Assembly: GCA_036346355.1 (NCBI GenBank)
Contig: CM070583.1
Location: forward strand, 67,127,836-67,191,835
DNA length: 64,000 nt
Source: Rhipidocladum racemiflorum
Lineage: Eukaryota; Streptophyta; Magnoliopsida; Poales; Poaceae
Direction of reading: 5' to 3'
In this document: piece after piece, positions 34,961-46,360 of the stretch
Position numbering within the stretch: the stretch's first letter is position 1
Layout: each line of letters begins with the position of its first letter
Made by a program: the position numbers and the translations under genes
Notes under the pieces: model-generated
What the model was told of the DNA's origin: nothing
The model's database searches: none
Seen by the model: the letters and a program-made list of their open reading frames with translations, nothing else

Positions 34961-36756
34961 GATATATTTAATTTAGATAGTGATTATCACATGTACATGA
35001 GTTGTTGTCGACTATAATACTTACGGTTATTGCACTCGTAAAATTTAGATGCAAATGGAGGTGTAAATTAAATATTTTTCTAGAATATGGTAGTCCATAT
35101 ATCAAAGAGCAGATCTAGTCCATTCTTCCTAAAAAATACATTTAAACATGATACTTTATGGGCTCCCAAAAAGGTTTAAAAGTTTCTAGTATTCAAACTT
35201 TGACTACAAAAAAAAAATGCATACGATAGCTAAACTTAATTAATTTATTTATTTATTGTATATTTAGGATCCTTGTGACCCCAGAAATACAACAAAACTG
35301 GTTTTACCAAATTTCATCTTTATTTTATCCATATTTTAACTACTTCATGTTGCATGCAAGAGATGATTCTTATAGTTATTTGGTTTACTAAACTGAGTTC
35401 ATTCCTAAATATTTTTGCAAAAATAGGGCATCTAAGACCCCAAAAAAAGTGATATTTATTTCATAATTTTTAGAGCCATGGTTAGCATAGTTTCTTCATA
35501 ATTCACAAAAGGGTCTTCAAGTAAACTTGATTCAAACAATTTATTTCTGCATAGAACATAATAGTTTTTATTATATAATCTAAATCCTTATAGCTTAATA
35601 CAAATTTAGAAATTTATTTTGTTGGATTTAGAGCTTCCTAGCAAAAGATATAAAATATTGAATTAAAAGATCGAAATAAATTGAAAAAGAAAAAGATGAT
35701 GGAGCGACTGGGAAATAAAAAATAAAAAATATACCATTCGCGCGACTAACCTGCGACTGAGTAAAATAAATAAATAAATAATTGGCGCGCTTTTGAAAAA
35801 AAATTAAATCGAACTATATTTTTTTATTTCACGAATAAAATATGATAATTTAAAAAACAAATCTGCAGCATGATGGATACTACTTGGGATGTACATCCAG
35901 CTGCGTGTAAGAAACCAAATGCTTAAGTGCAACACCAATTGTTTGGACTTCTATAACATTAAGAATCTGCATGCTAGCATGTCTAAAACCCTGGTAAGTA
36001 AAGTACAAAATGATGCATGCAAGACCTTCCACATAAGAGCAACTATTAATACTTGTTAATTGTTCAGAAGATAACTCTTGATTCAGTGATCCAAGTAAAA
36101 AAAAAGAACCTAGTAATAACAACTGGATGTTCGCGGCACGCAGCCGTTGCACTCGTCGACATTTTTACACCGACAGTCAGTTAGAATCTTGGACTAATGG
36201 ACATAAACGTCAAGAACAATTGCATAGTAAGGCAATGAGCTAATTAAGGTGAAATTAGTGGTCGGGACAGCTGTATGTACGAACAAATTAATGCTATGTA
36301 CTTGGAGGCCCAGTTTGCTTGTTAAACCTGCACCAAGAACACAATAAACTGAAAACATTTTTGTATAGACCTGTCTTGTATCACAGATTAGGTCTCGAGG
36401 AATCAGATCAAGGAGAGACGACAGATTAGGGCGTCGACGAGGCAAGTTGCGTGTACCCGATTATTTTCTGAAATGATATTAATTTATGTTGCATTGTTGT
36501 AATTTATCGATCTTTCTTTTGTTCATGCGCTAGAGCATTTCCATATATGTTTACTCATCTGTATTAGGAGTCATCGTTGGTACCTACTTAGTTGGTCAAC
36601 AGATAGACATACATTTATTTAAGATCATCCATTAATCTGTTAGCTAGTATAATTATATGACACGAATTATCTATTAATTTACTACAATATGCTTTCGTTT
36701 GTGTGCATATGACCATGATAAATATATGAATTGCTTTCTATCGTGAAGTTTTGGTT

Positions 36757-36760
<4 letters not shown>
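34961..36760. other. Unassigned AT-rich region
   Basis: No repeat family, RNA gene or convincing ORF seen. Two minus-strand ORFs of 80-90 codons (35880-36152, 36194-36445) have no recognisable domain. Poly-A and TAAA runs lie around 35690-35850. Confidence 0.4.

Positions 36761-36851
<91 letters not shown>
36761..36851. repeat. (TA)n microsatellite
   Basis: About 45 uninterrupted TA units border the Micron-like element. Long ORFs through it on both strands are artefacts of the repeat. Confidence 0.98.
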
Positions 36852-36853
<2 letters not shown>

Positions 36854-37265
36854 ATAACAAGATGGGACACCATGGTGCAGGGGCACCATGATTTAAAATG
36901 CATTAATTCAAGTCAAATTCGAATATATTTTTAAAAACTTTCAATTTTAAAGTATATACCCATCTATAAGAATTCAAATGAAACACATATCTTTAAAAAA
37001 ATATACTCGAATTTGAAGATTTAAATGAATTTAGATTACATACTTTGCTGATTTATATGTATGATCAACACATACCTACAATCAAACTATCATAAAAAAA
37101 GGAAACTTTAATTTGAATTTCAGTTCAAACTTGTTTGAACTAGTTAGTAAACTAGTTGAACTCAACATCCTAAAAATTTCAAAAAAATTCGCATACAAAT
37201 ACATATGGAAAATACCCATTTTGGATCATGGTGCCCAGACACCTTGGTGTCCCAGGTAATTGTAC
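36852..37265. mobile_element. Micron-like MITE in a TA microsatellite
   Basis: About 414 bp bounded by TA repeats on both sides (36761-36851 and 37266-37291). It has long inverted near-terminal repeats: GGGACACCATGGTGC... and GGGCACCATGAT at the left match ...CACCTTGGTGTCCC and ATCATGGTGCCC at the right. The interior is AT-rich and non-coding. Insertion into (TA)n with both flanks TA is the signature of the rice element family Micron as I recall it. Identity with that family needs alignment. Confidence 0.65.
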
Positions 37266-37305
37266 TATATATATACACGTATATATATATATACACGTGG
37301 CTATA

Positions 37306-39300
37306 GGGAGAACCCTGCAGGTTCTCCGCTTTGATACCATAGGGGTTTGCACGGGTCCTGGCAAGTATAAGGAGCGCTACTCCTCTTTTCTCGGCCAATT
37401 GATGAGGGAGAGAGTGCCGATTATAGTTAAGACCTGGAGGAAGGAAGTCAGCGCCGAGCAGAAGAACCAGTTGTGGGACGAAGTTAAGGGAAAATAGATT
37501 ATACCAGAGGAAGATGATATCAATGCGAGATGGTACGTCTTGCAGAGAATGGGAATGTCTTTGAGGCAATTCAAGGTTGTCATGCATGCTGAGTACATGC
37601 TGAAAGGCCGTACTCCCTTCTAAAGGTATCCGTTTATGACACCCGAGGTTTTGGAGGAGTTCACAAGGATGAGGAGTACGCCCGAGGCGGAGGAGCTGAG
37701 AAAGAAGAACATCGCTATACAGAGGCAGAATACACACGCGCACAACCTCAGTTCCGGTGGCTATGTAGGGAAGAAGGCAGAGTGGGCGCGACTAGCTGAG
37801 GAGTGTGTGAACTCTCGGATGGTGATACCTTACTCCCACATATATGAGGAGCAGGAACGTGACTGGGTATTAACAAGGATGAAGAAAACCTTTGACGATC
37901 AGCTTGTGGTTCCAAACCTCTCGACTGCGTAGATCGTCTCCACCATCGTAATACATCTAACTTAGTACATTGCAGTTGACCCTTCCCGTTGTATTTTAGC
38001 ACTAACTTATATTCGCTTCTCGCAGGAGGATGTAAGCCAACAGAAAGATCAGGGAATGTTTCAAAGCCAAGGGTCGAGGGACATCCTGTCTTCGGCGATC
38101 GGGAAGCACGACCATAAGGGCTGGGTGCTTGCCGCATGTGCGGGGAATATAAAGAAGTCCTTCCCAGATGAGGGCAGTTCCAGTGCCATATTAAGATCAT
38201 GGGAAGCACGTGAGGTGCGCCTGAGGGCTAAGCTAAGGGAGGAGATGATGGCACGTGAGGAACGCCTGAGGGCCGAGATGATGGCGATGATATCCCAGAG
38301 TCAAAGTAATATGGCATCGCCTCTCGTAGAACTCTTTGTGATACAACCTAGTAGCTACGCTTCCAAAAATGATCAGCCTGATCCCAGCTGAAGGTAATAA
38401 GTGGTTCTGACTAAAAGGTACAGAAGTAAGCTAAACAGTGATTTCGATCAAGTTGCGTATTTCTTGCAGGCGCATACCAAGTGCCAGCTAGTCCTGATTG
38501 AAGATGGATTTACCACTGAGGCTGGACGCAGGATTGCATTTCCATGCAAGGAGGACAACATGGTGTATGGTAGCCCTTTGGGGAAGGCCTCATGAGGGTG
38601 CAGGTGAACTATGTCCACGATGAATTCCTATCTGATGTGCTGGAGTTCCCCCGAATGAAGATATCACCACTCTCGGGCAAACACGAATGTCGTTCATCAA
38701 GTAGCCCACGATGAGTGCCGTACTACTGAAGGTATAAATTCCCATGTCTTCTCCATCATTCTAATACTGCAACACATCATGTTACATATGCATGTGCCTT
38801 TCCAGGTTACTACGACTACTCCTGCACCTGCTCCTACTCCTGCACCTACTCCTGCACCTTCTTCTGCTCATACAACTTCTCTTGCTCTTGCTCTTGCTCT
38901 TGCTCCTACACCTGCACCTACTCATGCTCCTGCAACTGCTCCTGCTGCTGCACCTGCTCCTGCAACTTCTCCTACTCCTACAGTTGCACACGTAACTTCT
39001 CCTGCTCTGCTCCTGCACCTGCTCATGATCCTTCACCTGATCCTGCGCCTGCTCCTCATGCTCCTACTCCTGCACCTGCTCATGCTGCTGCTCCTGCTCC
39101 TAAATAGAGTGCAGAGCTGGTACGCAAAAGGACTACTAGCATGTTGACAAAAGAACCACAGGATTCCTCTGAGAATCCTTCTGTTAAGAAGGCAAAGTTG
39201 TCAGAGGCCACAGTGCCCCCTCCATTATAAGGAAAGCATATTATCTCAACCTCGGAGACTCTGTCTGTCCAGAAAGAAAAGTAAACAGATGCCCCAGTGC
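37306..39300 (+). pseudogene. CACTA (En/Spm) element protein remnant
   Basis: Frame-broken coding sequence of the type found beside TNP2 in grass CACTA elements (Transposase_24-like). Blocks: ERYSSFLGQLMRERVP (about 37373), a WRKEVSAEQKNQLWDEVKGK-type block, MTPEVLEEFTRMRSTPEAEEL (37636 on), GYVGKKAEWARLAEE, then SSAIGKHDHKGW (about 38090) and a charged coiled-coil-like EAREVRLRAKLREEMM. A later part reads DFDQVAYFLQAHTKCQLVLI and GRRIAFPCKEDN (38401-38595) and RVQVNYVHDEFL. A Pro/Ala/Thr repeat follows (38815-39100). Stops occur near 37496, 37622, 37930 and 38390. It is cut at 39300 by Gypsy A and resumes at 52034. No CACTA termini were found. Confidence 0.75.
38815..39100 (+). repeat. Low-complexity Pro/Ala/Thr-coding repeat
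   Basis: Repeats of CCTGCACCTGCTCCTACT type encode a PAPTPA-like linker within the CACTA remnant. The alternative frames give Leu- or Ser/Arg-rich shadows. Confidence 0.85.
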
Positions 39301-39305
39301 CCCCA

Positions 39306-42300
39306 TGTGAGACCCCGGATCGGCTATCCGAAATCTCCTGTGCATTTCCGTACTAGTCCCAGATCAGTAGCTAGTACACACAGTCACAGTGATACTTCAT
39401 TGCCGAACATAACGAAACTTGTATTATAAATATTCAAGTATGGGCCACATGGCCACTTATTACAATACTCGGTCTAAAGACCGGAAACAAAGCAAATGGA
39501 AACAAAAGCGAAACGGCAGACGCCAAACGCCACAAAGCATTTACTAGGAACGCGACTAGTCCTCCTGGTAGCCTTCCTCGTACTCCTCCGCGTAGAACTC
39601 GCCCTCCTCAGTCGCATCTTGATAATTTTCTGATGATGACATGTTGGTGTAGCACGTGAGTACAAACGTACTCAGCAAGTCTGGGAAAATATGCTTATGT
39701 GGGCTTTCCAAAGGAAGCTTAGTAGGGTTCATTTGCATAAAGCCAGATTTTATTAAATCATACTTAGGTAATAGCATCTCACAAAGCAACTTTTCACAAT
39801 TCTTTTTAATCATTGAATTATGTAATAGCGTAGTGAGGTTCTATCCACCATCACCAATATAAAAGGCTCTATCCGCCAGATTTTAAAGGATCAGGGTTAA
39901 TCAGGTGACTCCATCCGTCAAATACAAACACAGGTTCTTTCCACCTGGTTGGCTCTATCTGCCAAATCACATCCGAGAGTTCTAACCACTCCCGAACCCC
40001 AAAACAAAACATTTTTCCATTTTTAAAACAAAACCAAAGTCTACCAATATGAAAGCATTCCTTGCTTTTGCCTTTGACCGCAGGCGCGGCTATTCGAATA
40101 GTTTTAACTCTGCAGAGGTGTACAACTTTACCCACAAGACACGATCATCTCTTAATGCCAAGCTATTAACACACTTCCTTTGGTGTGCCGGCGGAGAGAT
40201 CGTGACAAGGCCGTTACAATGCTTCCACCTAGCTAGACCCACCCGCTGAGGTTTCACCGCTGTTAGGGTTCCAACCGCCCAGTACAGAAGCCCCCTCTTG
40301 CGCCGTGTGAGGAAAACAACAACAACAACAACAAGGCCTCCTTCCGGCTCTCACACAACAACCGAGTGGTGAGTCTAAACTAGGCTTCTACAAATTAGTG
40401 GGCCAGGTCGTACCATTATAGACATGTGGTAGTACGGTGTTGCTTAAAATGGCAATCACAAGCGTCGGTCCTTATATGACTTGGGGCGGTACTTGCACAA
40501 TAGGATCAAGACTCGATCCGCTCCCACCCGACATACCAATCCGCCCAAGTCCAATCCAGTTTTCATTTTTATTTTATTTTGGAAAAACAGTATCAAACCA
40601 ATTATAAAACCTTTCAAGTCATTTTGGTAATCATTCATTTTTGAGAAATCCCTCCCATGGGTTAACTTCATCGATAAAGATCCTAAGCAAGTCTACTTAG
40701 TACTACAATCAAGGGATACCATATAAGCGTAAGCATGGTATAAGCAATGTCCTAGGGTTACAAGTAATATGGTTGTCGATATCAAAGAGAGGTAATCACA
40801 ATTTGGATTAGCTAAGTCCTTATATTTGAGATACGACTTAAAACATAGCATGCAAGTTTATAAAGCATTTAAACACATTTGAAAACGTAGGATCAAAATG
40901 CGTCAAAGGGACTTGCCTTACATGTCGAGTAGGTAGGTCGTAAATGCAGCTTGAGCCGGCGGCGAGTCGTGATCGCGTCGGCGCTCTCGACTACGCGCAA
41001 AACGAGGCAATAAATAAATAACAGAAAATAAATAAAATCTAAAAATTACAAAAATAATACTGGCAGGTAGATCTTGATTTTAGATGAATTTAGAAATTTG
41101 AATGAGATCAATCGGAGTTCGGACGAGAAAGTTATGAGCTTCCGAAGTTTGAATTTCGAATAAATCGAAAACCGGGAATATTCCCGGAATATCCCGTTTT
41201 GACCGAGTCAACGTTTGACTGCGCTTTGACCAAACTTTGACTGGCCAAGAGAGTATGATAGGTGGGACCCACGCGTCATAGAGAGAGGGAGAAGGCTTCC
41301 TCAAGAAGCTTCTCTGATTCCCATGCATGAGAGAAAAAGAAAGAGAGAGAGAGAGTTCACAGAGAGAGAGGGCGCTGGGGCTCGTGGCGGCGCGAGGTCA
41401 CCGGCGGGTGGCGGCACCGGGCGACAGCGGCAGCGGGCGGCGAGGTCGCCCGTGGCGGCATGGCGGCCGGCGGCAGTATGGCGGCGAAGCGGCGCTGGGC
41501 GGCGGCGCAAGCGGCAATGGCGAAGCATGGCGGCGGCGGCCAGCGGCGACAGCTGGCGCCGGCAGCGGCGGCAGCAGCGGCAAAGCGGCGGCGGGCAAAG
41601 CGGCGAAGGCGAGGCTCGCCGGCGGCGAGGCGGCCGGCCGGCCACACACATGCACACACGCACACAGAGAGCCCAAAAAAAAATGAAAAAGAGCACATCT
41701 CCTCCAAAATTCGGATTTTGAGCCCATTTTTGCATGAAATTGTCCCAAACAAAAGGCTAGATCATTTAGATAACATCCTTAGCAACCTATAACCGGAAGG
41801 AAATGAACTAAAACTCACCGGAGTGGATGAATCAACGACGAACGCGAAGAACACCGAAAAAGCGGCACCTCGTCGGTTTTCTTGAGCTAGAGATTGAATG
41901 GAGGGGAGCTGCCAAAGGAGGATCATATCACCGGGAAGAGGGCTTTTATACGGTGAGATTGGAAGTGGTGGCGCGGCGTTTGGACGAGAAACGGCCGAGT
42001 TATGAGCAATTAAAGCCATGTGGGCCGTTTTCGGTTTTTGGGCGCCCGTGCAAATTCCGGCGAGCTCTCCGGCGAGGGGTGGTGGGGGATGCGAAGAGGG
42101 TGACGCTCCGAATCCAACGCAACCGGCCGTTCGTCGATTGGAGTTACGTGGAGGGAGTTAGGAGTGATTAAAGAGAGCTTCCTCCATTTTTGCAAGCTTG
42201 AAGCTTCATCCCCCATGCATGGCTAGAGGTTGAAGATGACACTATTCATGTGCCACGTGTCACTCCCTCATTGGCCCTCTTTTACATAAACGGTCCGCCC

Positions 42301-42756
42301 TAGAGAAAAATTAGGAAAAATGGCCTAAAAATTCCGGAAAAATTCCTAGAGCCATTTTAGAATATTTGGAACTCAATGGGATTGGTTTGGTTGAATTTGG
42401 ATGAAATTTGTGGAATTTAATATTCCGGAGCGAATTGCGGGCATTTAACAAAAGCCGCGCGAGATAAAATAGGAACGGAGGTCCAAAAATTCGGGGATAA
42501 ATTCCTAAAATCATTTAGAAATATTTGGAACATTTTAGAAGTGGTTTGGAGATTTTTGGAGCATTTGTGGACTCGGGTGAATTTTCGGGTACCGGCGGGA
42601 CTGGAAAATCCGATTTTTCGACTGGAAGGGAATTGAATCGTGATTTTGGGTTGGTTTGGATGCCAGGTTAATATAAACACCAATGAAACTCCAACTTTTG
42701 AATTACTTTATTTAAATTAGGTTTTTCTTCCTGAAGGCGAAAAAAAGGATGTTACA
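39306..42756 (-). repeat. 3' LTR of Gypsy A (3451 bp)
   Basis: Runs TGTAACATCC to CTCACA on the minus strand. Nearly identical to 48598-52028 over long stretches but with clustered differences (around 39500-39545, 40245-40300, 40910-40980, 41385-41640, 42418-42450). It includes a (CAA)n tract near 40316 and a GC-rich part near 41390-41640 whose many Arg/Ala/Pro-rich ORFs are shadows. Confidence 0.95.
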
Positions 42757-42775
42757 AACCTACCCCCCTTAGAGA
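42757..42775 (-). other. Polypurine tract of Gypsy A
   Basis: The minus strand reads AAGGGGGGTAGGTT immediately before the 3' LTR TGTAAC, in the expected place for plus-strand priming. Confidence 0.88.
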
Positions 42776-45700
42776 GAATCTCGTCCCCGAGATTCCGAAG
42801 AAGAAAGAAAAAGGTCTGGAAACTCTGTGCGAAGATCTTCTTCCCGCTCCCAGGTTGCTTCTTTCTCGGAATGATTGCTCCACTGAACCTTGCAAAACTT
42901 GATCACACGGTTTCGAGTTCGGCGTTCCGCTTCATCCAAAATTTTGACAGGATACTCTGGATATGACAAGTCTTCCTTTAGCTCTATTTCCTCCAGTGGC
43001 AACTGATGCTCGGGTAATCGGAGACACTTCTTCAATTGAGATACATGAAAAACATCATGCACCCCTGACAGCTGTGGCGGCAATTCCAACTTATAAGCCA
43101 CTTCCCCCTTTCTAGCAATCACTTTGAATGGTCCGATGTAGCGGGGCGCTAACTTTCCACTAACCCGGAACCGCTTCATTCCTTTCAATGGGGATACCTT
43201 TAAATACACATGATCCCCAGGTATAAAACTTAAGTCCCGTCGACGATTGTCCGCATAGCTCTTCTGCCTTGACTGAGCGGTCTTCAAATTTGCCCGGATC
43301 TGTCGGACTTGCTCTTCGGCTTCTTTCAGAACATCGGGCCCGATTATTTGTCCTCCTTCTGCCTCTTTCCAGTACAATGGTGTCCTGCACTTTCTTCCAT
43401 ACAAAGCTTCAAAAGGCGCCATTTTCAAACTAGCTTGATAGCTGTTGTTATAGGAAAACTCAGCATAGGGCAAATTCTGATCCCAGGAGCCTGTGTAGGT
43501 TAGAGCACAGGCTCTCAACATATCTTCTAGGATCTGATTGATCCTTTCGGTCTGACCATCTATCTGGGGATGGTAAGCAGTGCTGAAGTTAAGATGGGTG
43601 CCCAATACTTCATGTAACTTCTGCCAAAACCTTGAGGTAAACTGGGAACCTCGATCTGACACAATCTTCTTGGGCACACCGTGTAGACACACAATCTTGG
43701 CCATATACAACTCGGCAAGCTTGTCTCCAGAATAAGTCGTCTTTACTGGGATAAAGTGGGCCACTTTGGTCAACCGATCCACAATAACCCAGATGGAATC
43801 ATAACCGGATTTAGTTTTGGGTAGTCCGGTTATAAAGTCCATTCCAATTTCTTCCCATTTCCATATAGGCACTTGCAAAGGCTGCAATAGACCGGCTGGT
43901 CTCTGATGCTCCGCTTTAACCAACTGGCACACGTCGCAACGTGCCACAAAATCAGCAACTTCTTTTTTCATATTGGACCACCAATACTTCTCCTTCAGAT
44001 CCGCATACATTTTGGTGCCTCCTGGGTGAATGGAATACACTGAATCATGTGCTTCCTTCAGAACCACACTCTTGATCTCTTCTTGGTTAGGGACTACTAT
44101 CCTTTTTTTGAACCAAACCGTACCCTGGTCATCCACAGAAAATCCGGGGTGTTTTCCTTTCTTCAGACCTTCTTTCAGATCCGCAATGCCCTTATCATCT
44201 TTCTGAGCCGCTCGGATCTGATCCTCAAGGATCGATTTCACTTCCAAGTTGTAGATGCATCCTTCCTTTACCAACTCCAGGTTAAGACGCCGAAATTCCT
44301 CACTAAGCGCTGGCTGGCCTTCTTGCCCCATCACATTATTGCAGTGAACCTTCCTGCTTAGTGCATCCGCCACTACATTTGCCTTTCCGGGGTGGTAGTG
44401 AATTCCAACATTGTAATCCTTCACCAACTCCAACCATCTTCTCTGCCTCAGGTTGAGGTCAGGTTGAGTGAAGATATACTTCAGGCTCTTATGATCCGTA
44501 TAGATCTCACATCTGTTGCTGATCAAATAATGCCTCCATATCTTGAGCGCATGTACAACTGCGGCCAACTCCAAGTCATGAATGGGATAATTTTCTTCAT
44601 GAGGTCGCAGTTGTCTTGAAGCATAAGCTATTACCTTTCCTTCTTGCATCAAAACACATCCAAGCCCTTGTTTTGAAGCATCACAATACACCTCAAAGTT
44701 CTTGTGAATATCCGGCAACACAAGCACTGGGGCTGAGGTTAATCTCTTTTTCAACTCCTGAAAACTCTGCTCGCAAGCTTTAGTCCATTCAAACTTCTTT
44801 TCCTTCTTCAGAAGCTGAGTAAGAGGTCTGGCTATCTTCGAGAAACCTTCAATGAATCTTCGATAATAACCAGCTAATCCAAGAAAACTCCTGATTTCTG
44901 GGACCGATTTCGGCTGTTGCCAATCCAAAACATCTCTCACTTTGGCGGGATCTACTGCTACTCCTGCAGCAGAAATGATATGACCCAGGAAAGATACCTC
45001 TTTCAACCAGAAGTCACACTTGCTAAACTTAGCATACAGCTGATGCTCTCTCAACGTCTCGAGGACGATCCGCAGATGGTCTTCATGCTCTTTTCTGCTC
45101 TTGGAATAGACAAGAATGTCGTCGATGAAGACTACGCCGAACTTGTCTAAATATTCCATAAACACCTTGTTCATCAGATTCATGAAGTAAGAAGGGGCAT
45201 TGGTTAACCCAAAGGACATGACTGTGAACTCGTACAGTCCATATCGGGTGGTGAAGGCTGTTTTCGGAATATCCTCCTTTCTTATTTTCAACTGATGATA
45301 CCCCGACCTCAAATCTATCTTGGAGAATACTTGAGCTCCCTTCAACTGATCAAACAGGTCATCTATCCTCGGCAACGGGTACTTATTCTTGATGGTGACC
45401 TCATTTAAGGACCTGTAGTCTATGCACATCCTCAGACTACCATCTTTCTTCGAGACGAAGATCACTGGCGATCCCCACGGCGACGAGCTGGGCCTGATGA
45501 ATCCTTTCTCTTGCAACTCTTCAATCTGTTTCTTCATCTCAACCAACTCATTGGACGGCAGTCGGTAAGGTCTCTTTGAGATTGGAGCCGTACCAGGTAC
45601 CAATTCAATCACGAACTCTACATCTCGATCTGGCGGCATTCCAGGCAACTCATCCGGAAAGACATCCGGGTACTCATTCACTATGGGCACAGCCTCTAAC

Positions 45701-45810
45701 GACGTCCCTTTCAACCGGTGCAGGGTGCTACCCCCCTTAGAGGAAAACTCAGAGGAAAACTCCACTTTAACTCCCTCGAAATTTGGTAAGCAAGATAGAT
45801 CGACTAGCAC
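42769..45810 (-). CDS. Gypsy A pol: reverse transcriptase, RNase H, integrase, chromodomain
   Basis: An uninterrupted 1013-residue ORF that copies element RNA into DNA and integrates it. Reverse transcriptase spans about residues 60-290, with catalytic Asp166 (SKIDLRSGYHQ) and FIDD at 228-231. RNase H spans about 370-490, with Asp377, Glu414 and Asp439 and the HPGKANVVADALSRK block. Integrase has the zinc ligands His588, His595, Cys625 and Cys628 and the triad Asp658, Asp719, Glu755, spaced exactly as D,D-35-E. A chromodomain (about 952-1000, KVQW and EATWERE) marks a chromovirus and would direct integration to marked chromatin. The start Met is only the first in frame: the domain normally continues from protease, which lies in another frame just upstream, so a frameshift separates them. 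All catalytic residues are kept. Confidence 0.95.
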   Translation of the reverse strand: MLVDLSCLPNFEGVKVEFSSEFSSKGGSTLHRLKGTSLEAVPIVNEYPDVFPDELPGMPPDRDVEFVIELVPGTAPISKRPYRLPSNELVEMKKQIEELQEKGFIRPSSSPWGSPVIFVSKKDGSLRMCIDYRSLNEVTIKNKYPLPRIDDLFDQLKGAQVFSKIDLRSGYHQLKIRKEDIPKTAFTTRYGLYEFTVMSFGLTNAPSYFMNLMNKVFMEYLDKFGVVFIDDILVYSKSRKEHEDHLRIVLETLREHQLYAKFSKCDFWLKEVSFLGHIISAAGVAVDPAKVRDVLDWQQPKSVPEIRSFLGLAGYYRRFIEGFSKIARPLTQLLKKEKKFEWTKACEQSFQELKKRLTSAPVLVLPDIHKNFEVYCDASKQGLGCVLMQEGKVIAYASRQLRPHEENYPIHDLELAAVVHALKIWRHYLISNRCEIYTDHKSLKYIFTQPDLNLRQRRWLELVKDYNVGIHYHPGKANVVADALSRKVHCNNVMGQEGQPALSEEFRRLNLELVKEGCIYNLEVKSILEDQIRAAQKDDKGIADLKEGLKKGKHPGFSVDDQGTVWFKKRIVVPNQEEIKSVVLKEAHDSVYSIHPGGTKMYADLKEKYWWSNMKKEVADFVARCDVCQLVKAEHQRPAGLLQPLQVPIWKWEEIGMDFITGLPKTKSGYDSIWVIVDRLTKVAHFIPVKTTYSGDKLAELYMAKIVCLHGVPKKIVSDRGSQFTSRFWQKLHEVLGTHLNFSTAYHPQIDGQTERINQILEDMLRACALTYTGSWDQNLPYAEFSYNNSYQASLKMAPFEALYGRKCRTPLYWKEAEGGQIIGPDVLKEAEEQVRQIRANLKTAQSRQKSYADNRRRDLSFIPGDHVYLKVSPLKGMKRFRVSGKLAPRYIGPFKVIARKGEVAYKLELPPQLSGVHDVFHVSQLKKCLRLPEHQLPLEEIELKEDLSYPEYPVKILDEAERRTRNRVIKFCKVQWSNHSEKEATWEREEDLRTEFPDLFLSSSESRGRDSL

Positions 45811-46345
45811 AGTCTATCCGACCCTTAAACTTGGTTAGCCAATCCATCCCAAGGATGACTTCTATACCCTTAGTATCCAATAATATTAAGTTCGCTAGGA
45901 ACTTTACCCCTTTTATTATTATATCCATCTTAGGACACACAGCAGTTGTTTTCATTTCTTTTCCAGGGGATTGCACTAACAAAGGGTTTCGTAACTGTAT
46001 TGTATTCCAGTTATGCTTTCTAACCAGGTACTCCGAAATAAATGAATGAGTTGCACCAGAATCAAACAGAACTGAAGCAGGTACTGAGTTGACAACGAAC
46101 GTACCGTAAACCACGTCTGGCGCATCCTGAGCCTCCTCGGCAGTGATGTGGTTCACGCAACCTCTTCCAGCTGTCCTTGGGGTGCGTGGGGTCTGCGGAG
46201 TGCCTCTCCCTGGAGCCGGCGCTGGCGCACGGGCCGGAGTGGATCCCAGATTAAACCTCACTGGGGTCACTGGTTGACGCTTCTGAGGGCAGTTGTTAGC
46301 ATAATGCCCCATTTCCCTGCAGTTGAAGCACTGCACTCCTGCCAT
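45767..46345 (-). CDS. Gypsy A gag zinc knuckle and aspartic protease
   Basis: 192 residues. CCHC knuckle CFNCREMGHYANNC at residues 6-19 binds RNA. After a Pro-rich linker, the protease motif DSGATHSFIS starts at Asp95, followed by the GMDWL block. It is in the same frame as gag, separated by a single TAG 15 bases before this Met, so it is the C-terminal part of gag-pro rather than an independent gene. The frame ends in GS-stop at 45767, while the pol frame is open from 45810. The family normally reads straight through here, so a one-base indel near AAATTT (about 45780) is the likely cause. Confidence 0.85.
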   Translation of the reverse strand: MAGVQCFNCREMGHYANNCPQKRQPVTPVRFNLGSTPARAPAPAPGRGTPQTPRTPRTAGRGCVNHITAEEAQDAPDVVYGTFVVNSVPASVLFDSGATHSFISEYLVRKHNWNTIQLRNPLLVQSPGKEMKTTAVCPKMDIIIKGVKFLANLILLDTKGIEVILGMDWLTKFKGRIDCASRSILLTKFRGS

Positions 46346-46360
46346 AGCCGTGTTGCTCTT

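Noticed and set aside
35880..36445. Two minus-strand ORFs of 90 and 83 codons
   Set aside because: No recognisable domain, no promoter or splice pattern, and AT-rich background where such ORFs arise by chance.
36674..36934. Long ORFs of alternating Tyr-Ile on both strands
   Set aside because: They are translations of the (TA)n microsatellite.
38782..39147. Proline/alanine-rich gene
   Set aside because: Low-complexity linker inside the CACTA protein remnant, with stops around it.
41301..41792. Several overlapping ORFs of 110-144 codons in the LTR of Gypsy A, and their counterparts near 50564-51066
   Set aside because: All are Arg/Ala/Pro-rich, open in many frames of the same GC-rich LTR block, not conserved between the two LTR copies, and lack any domain.
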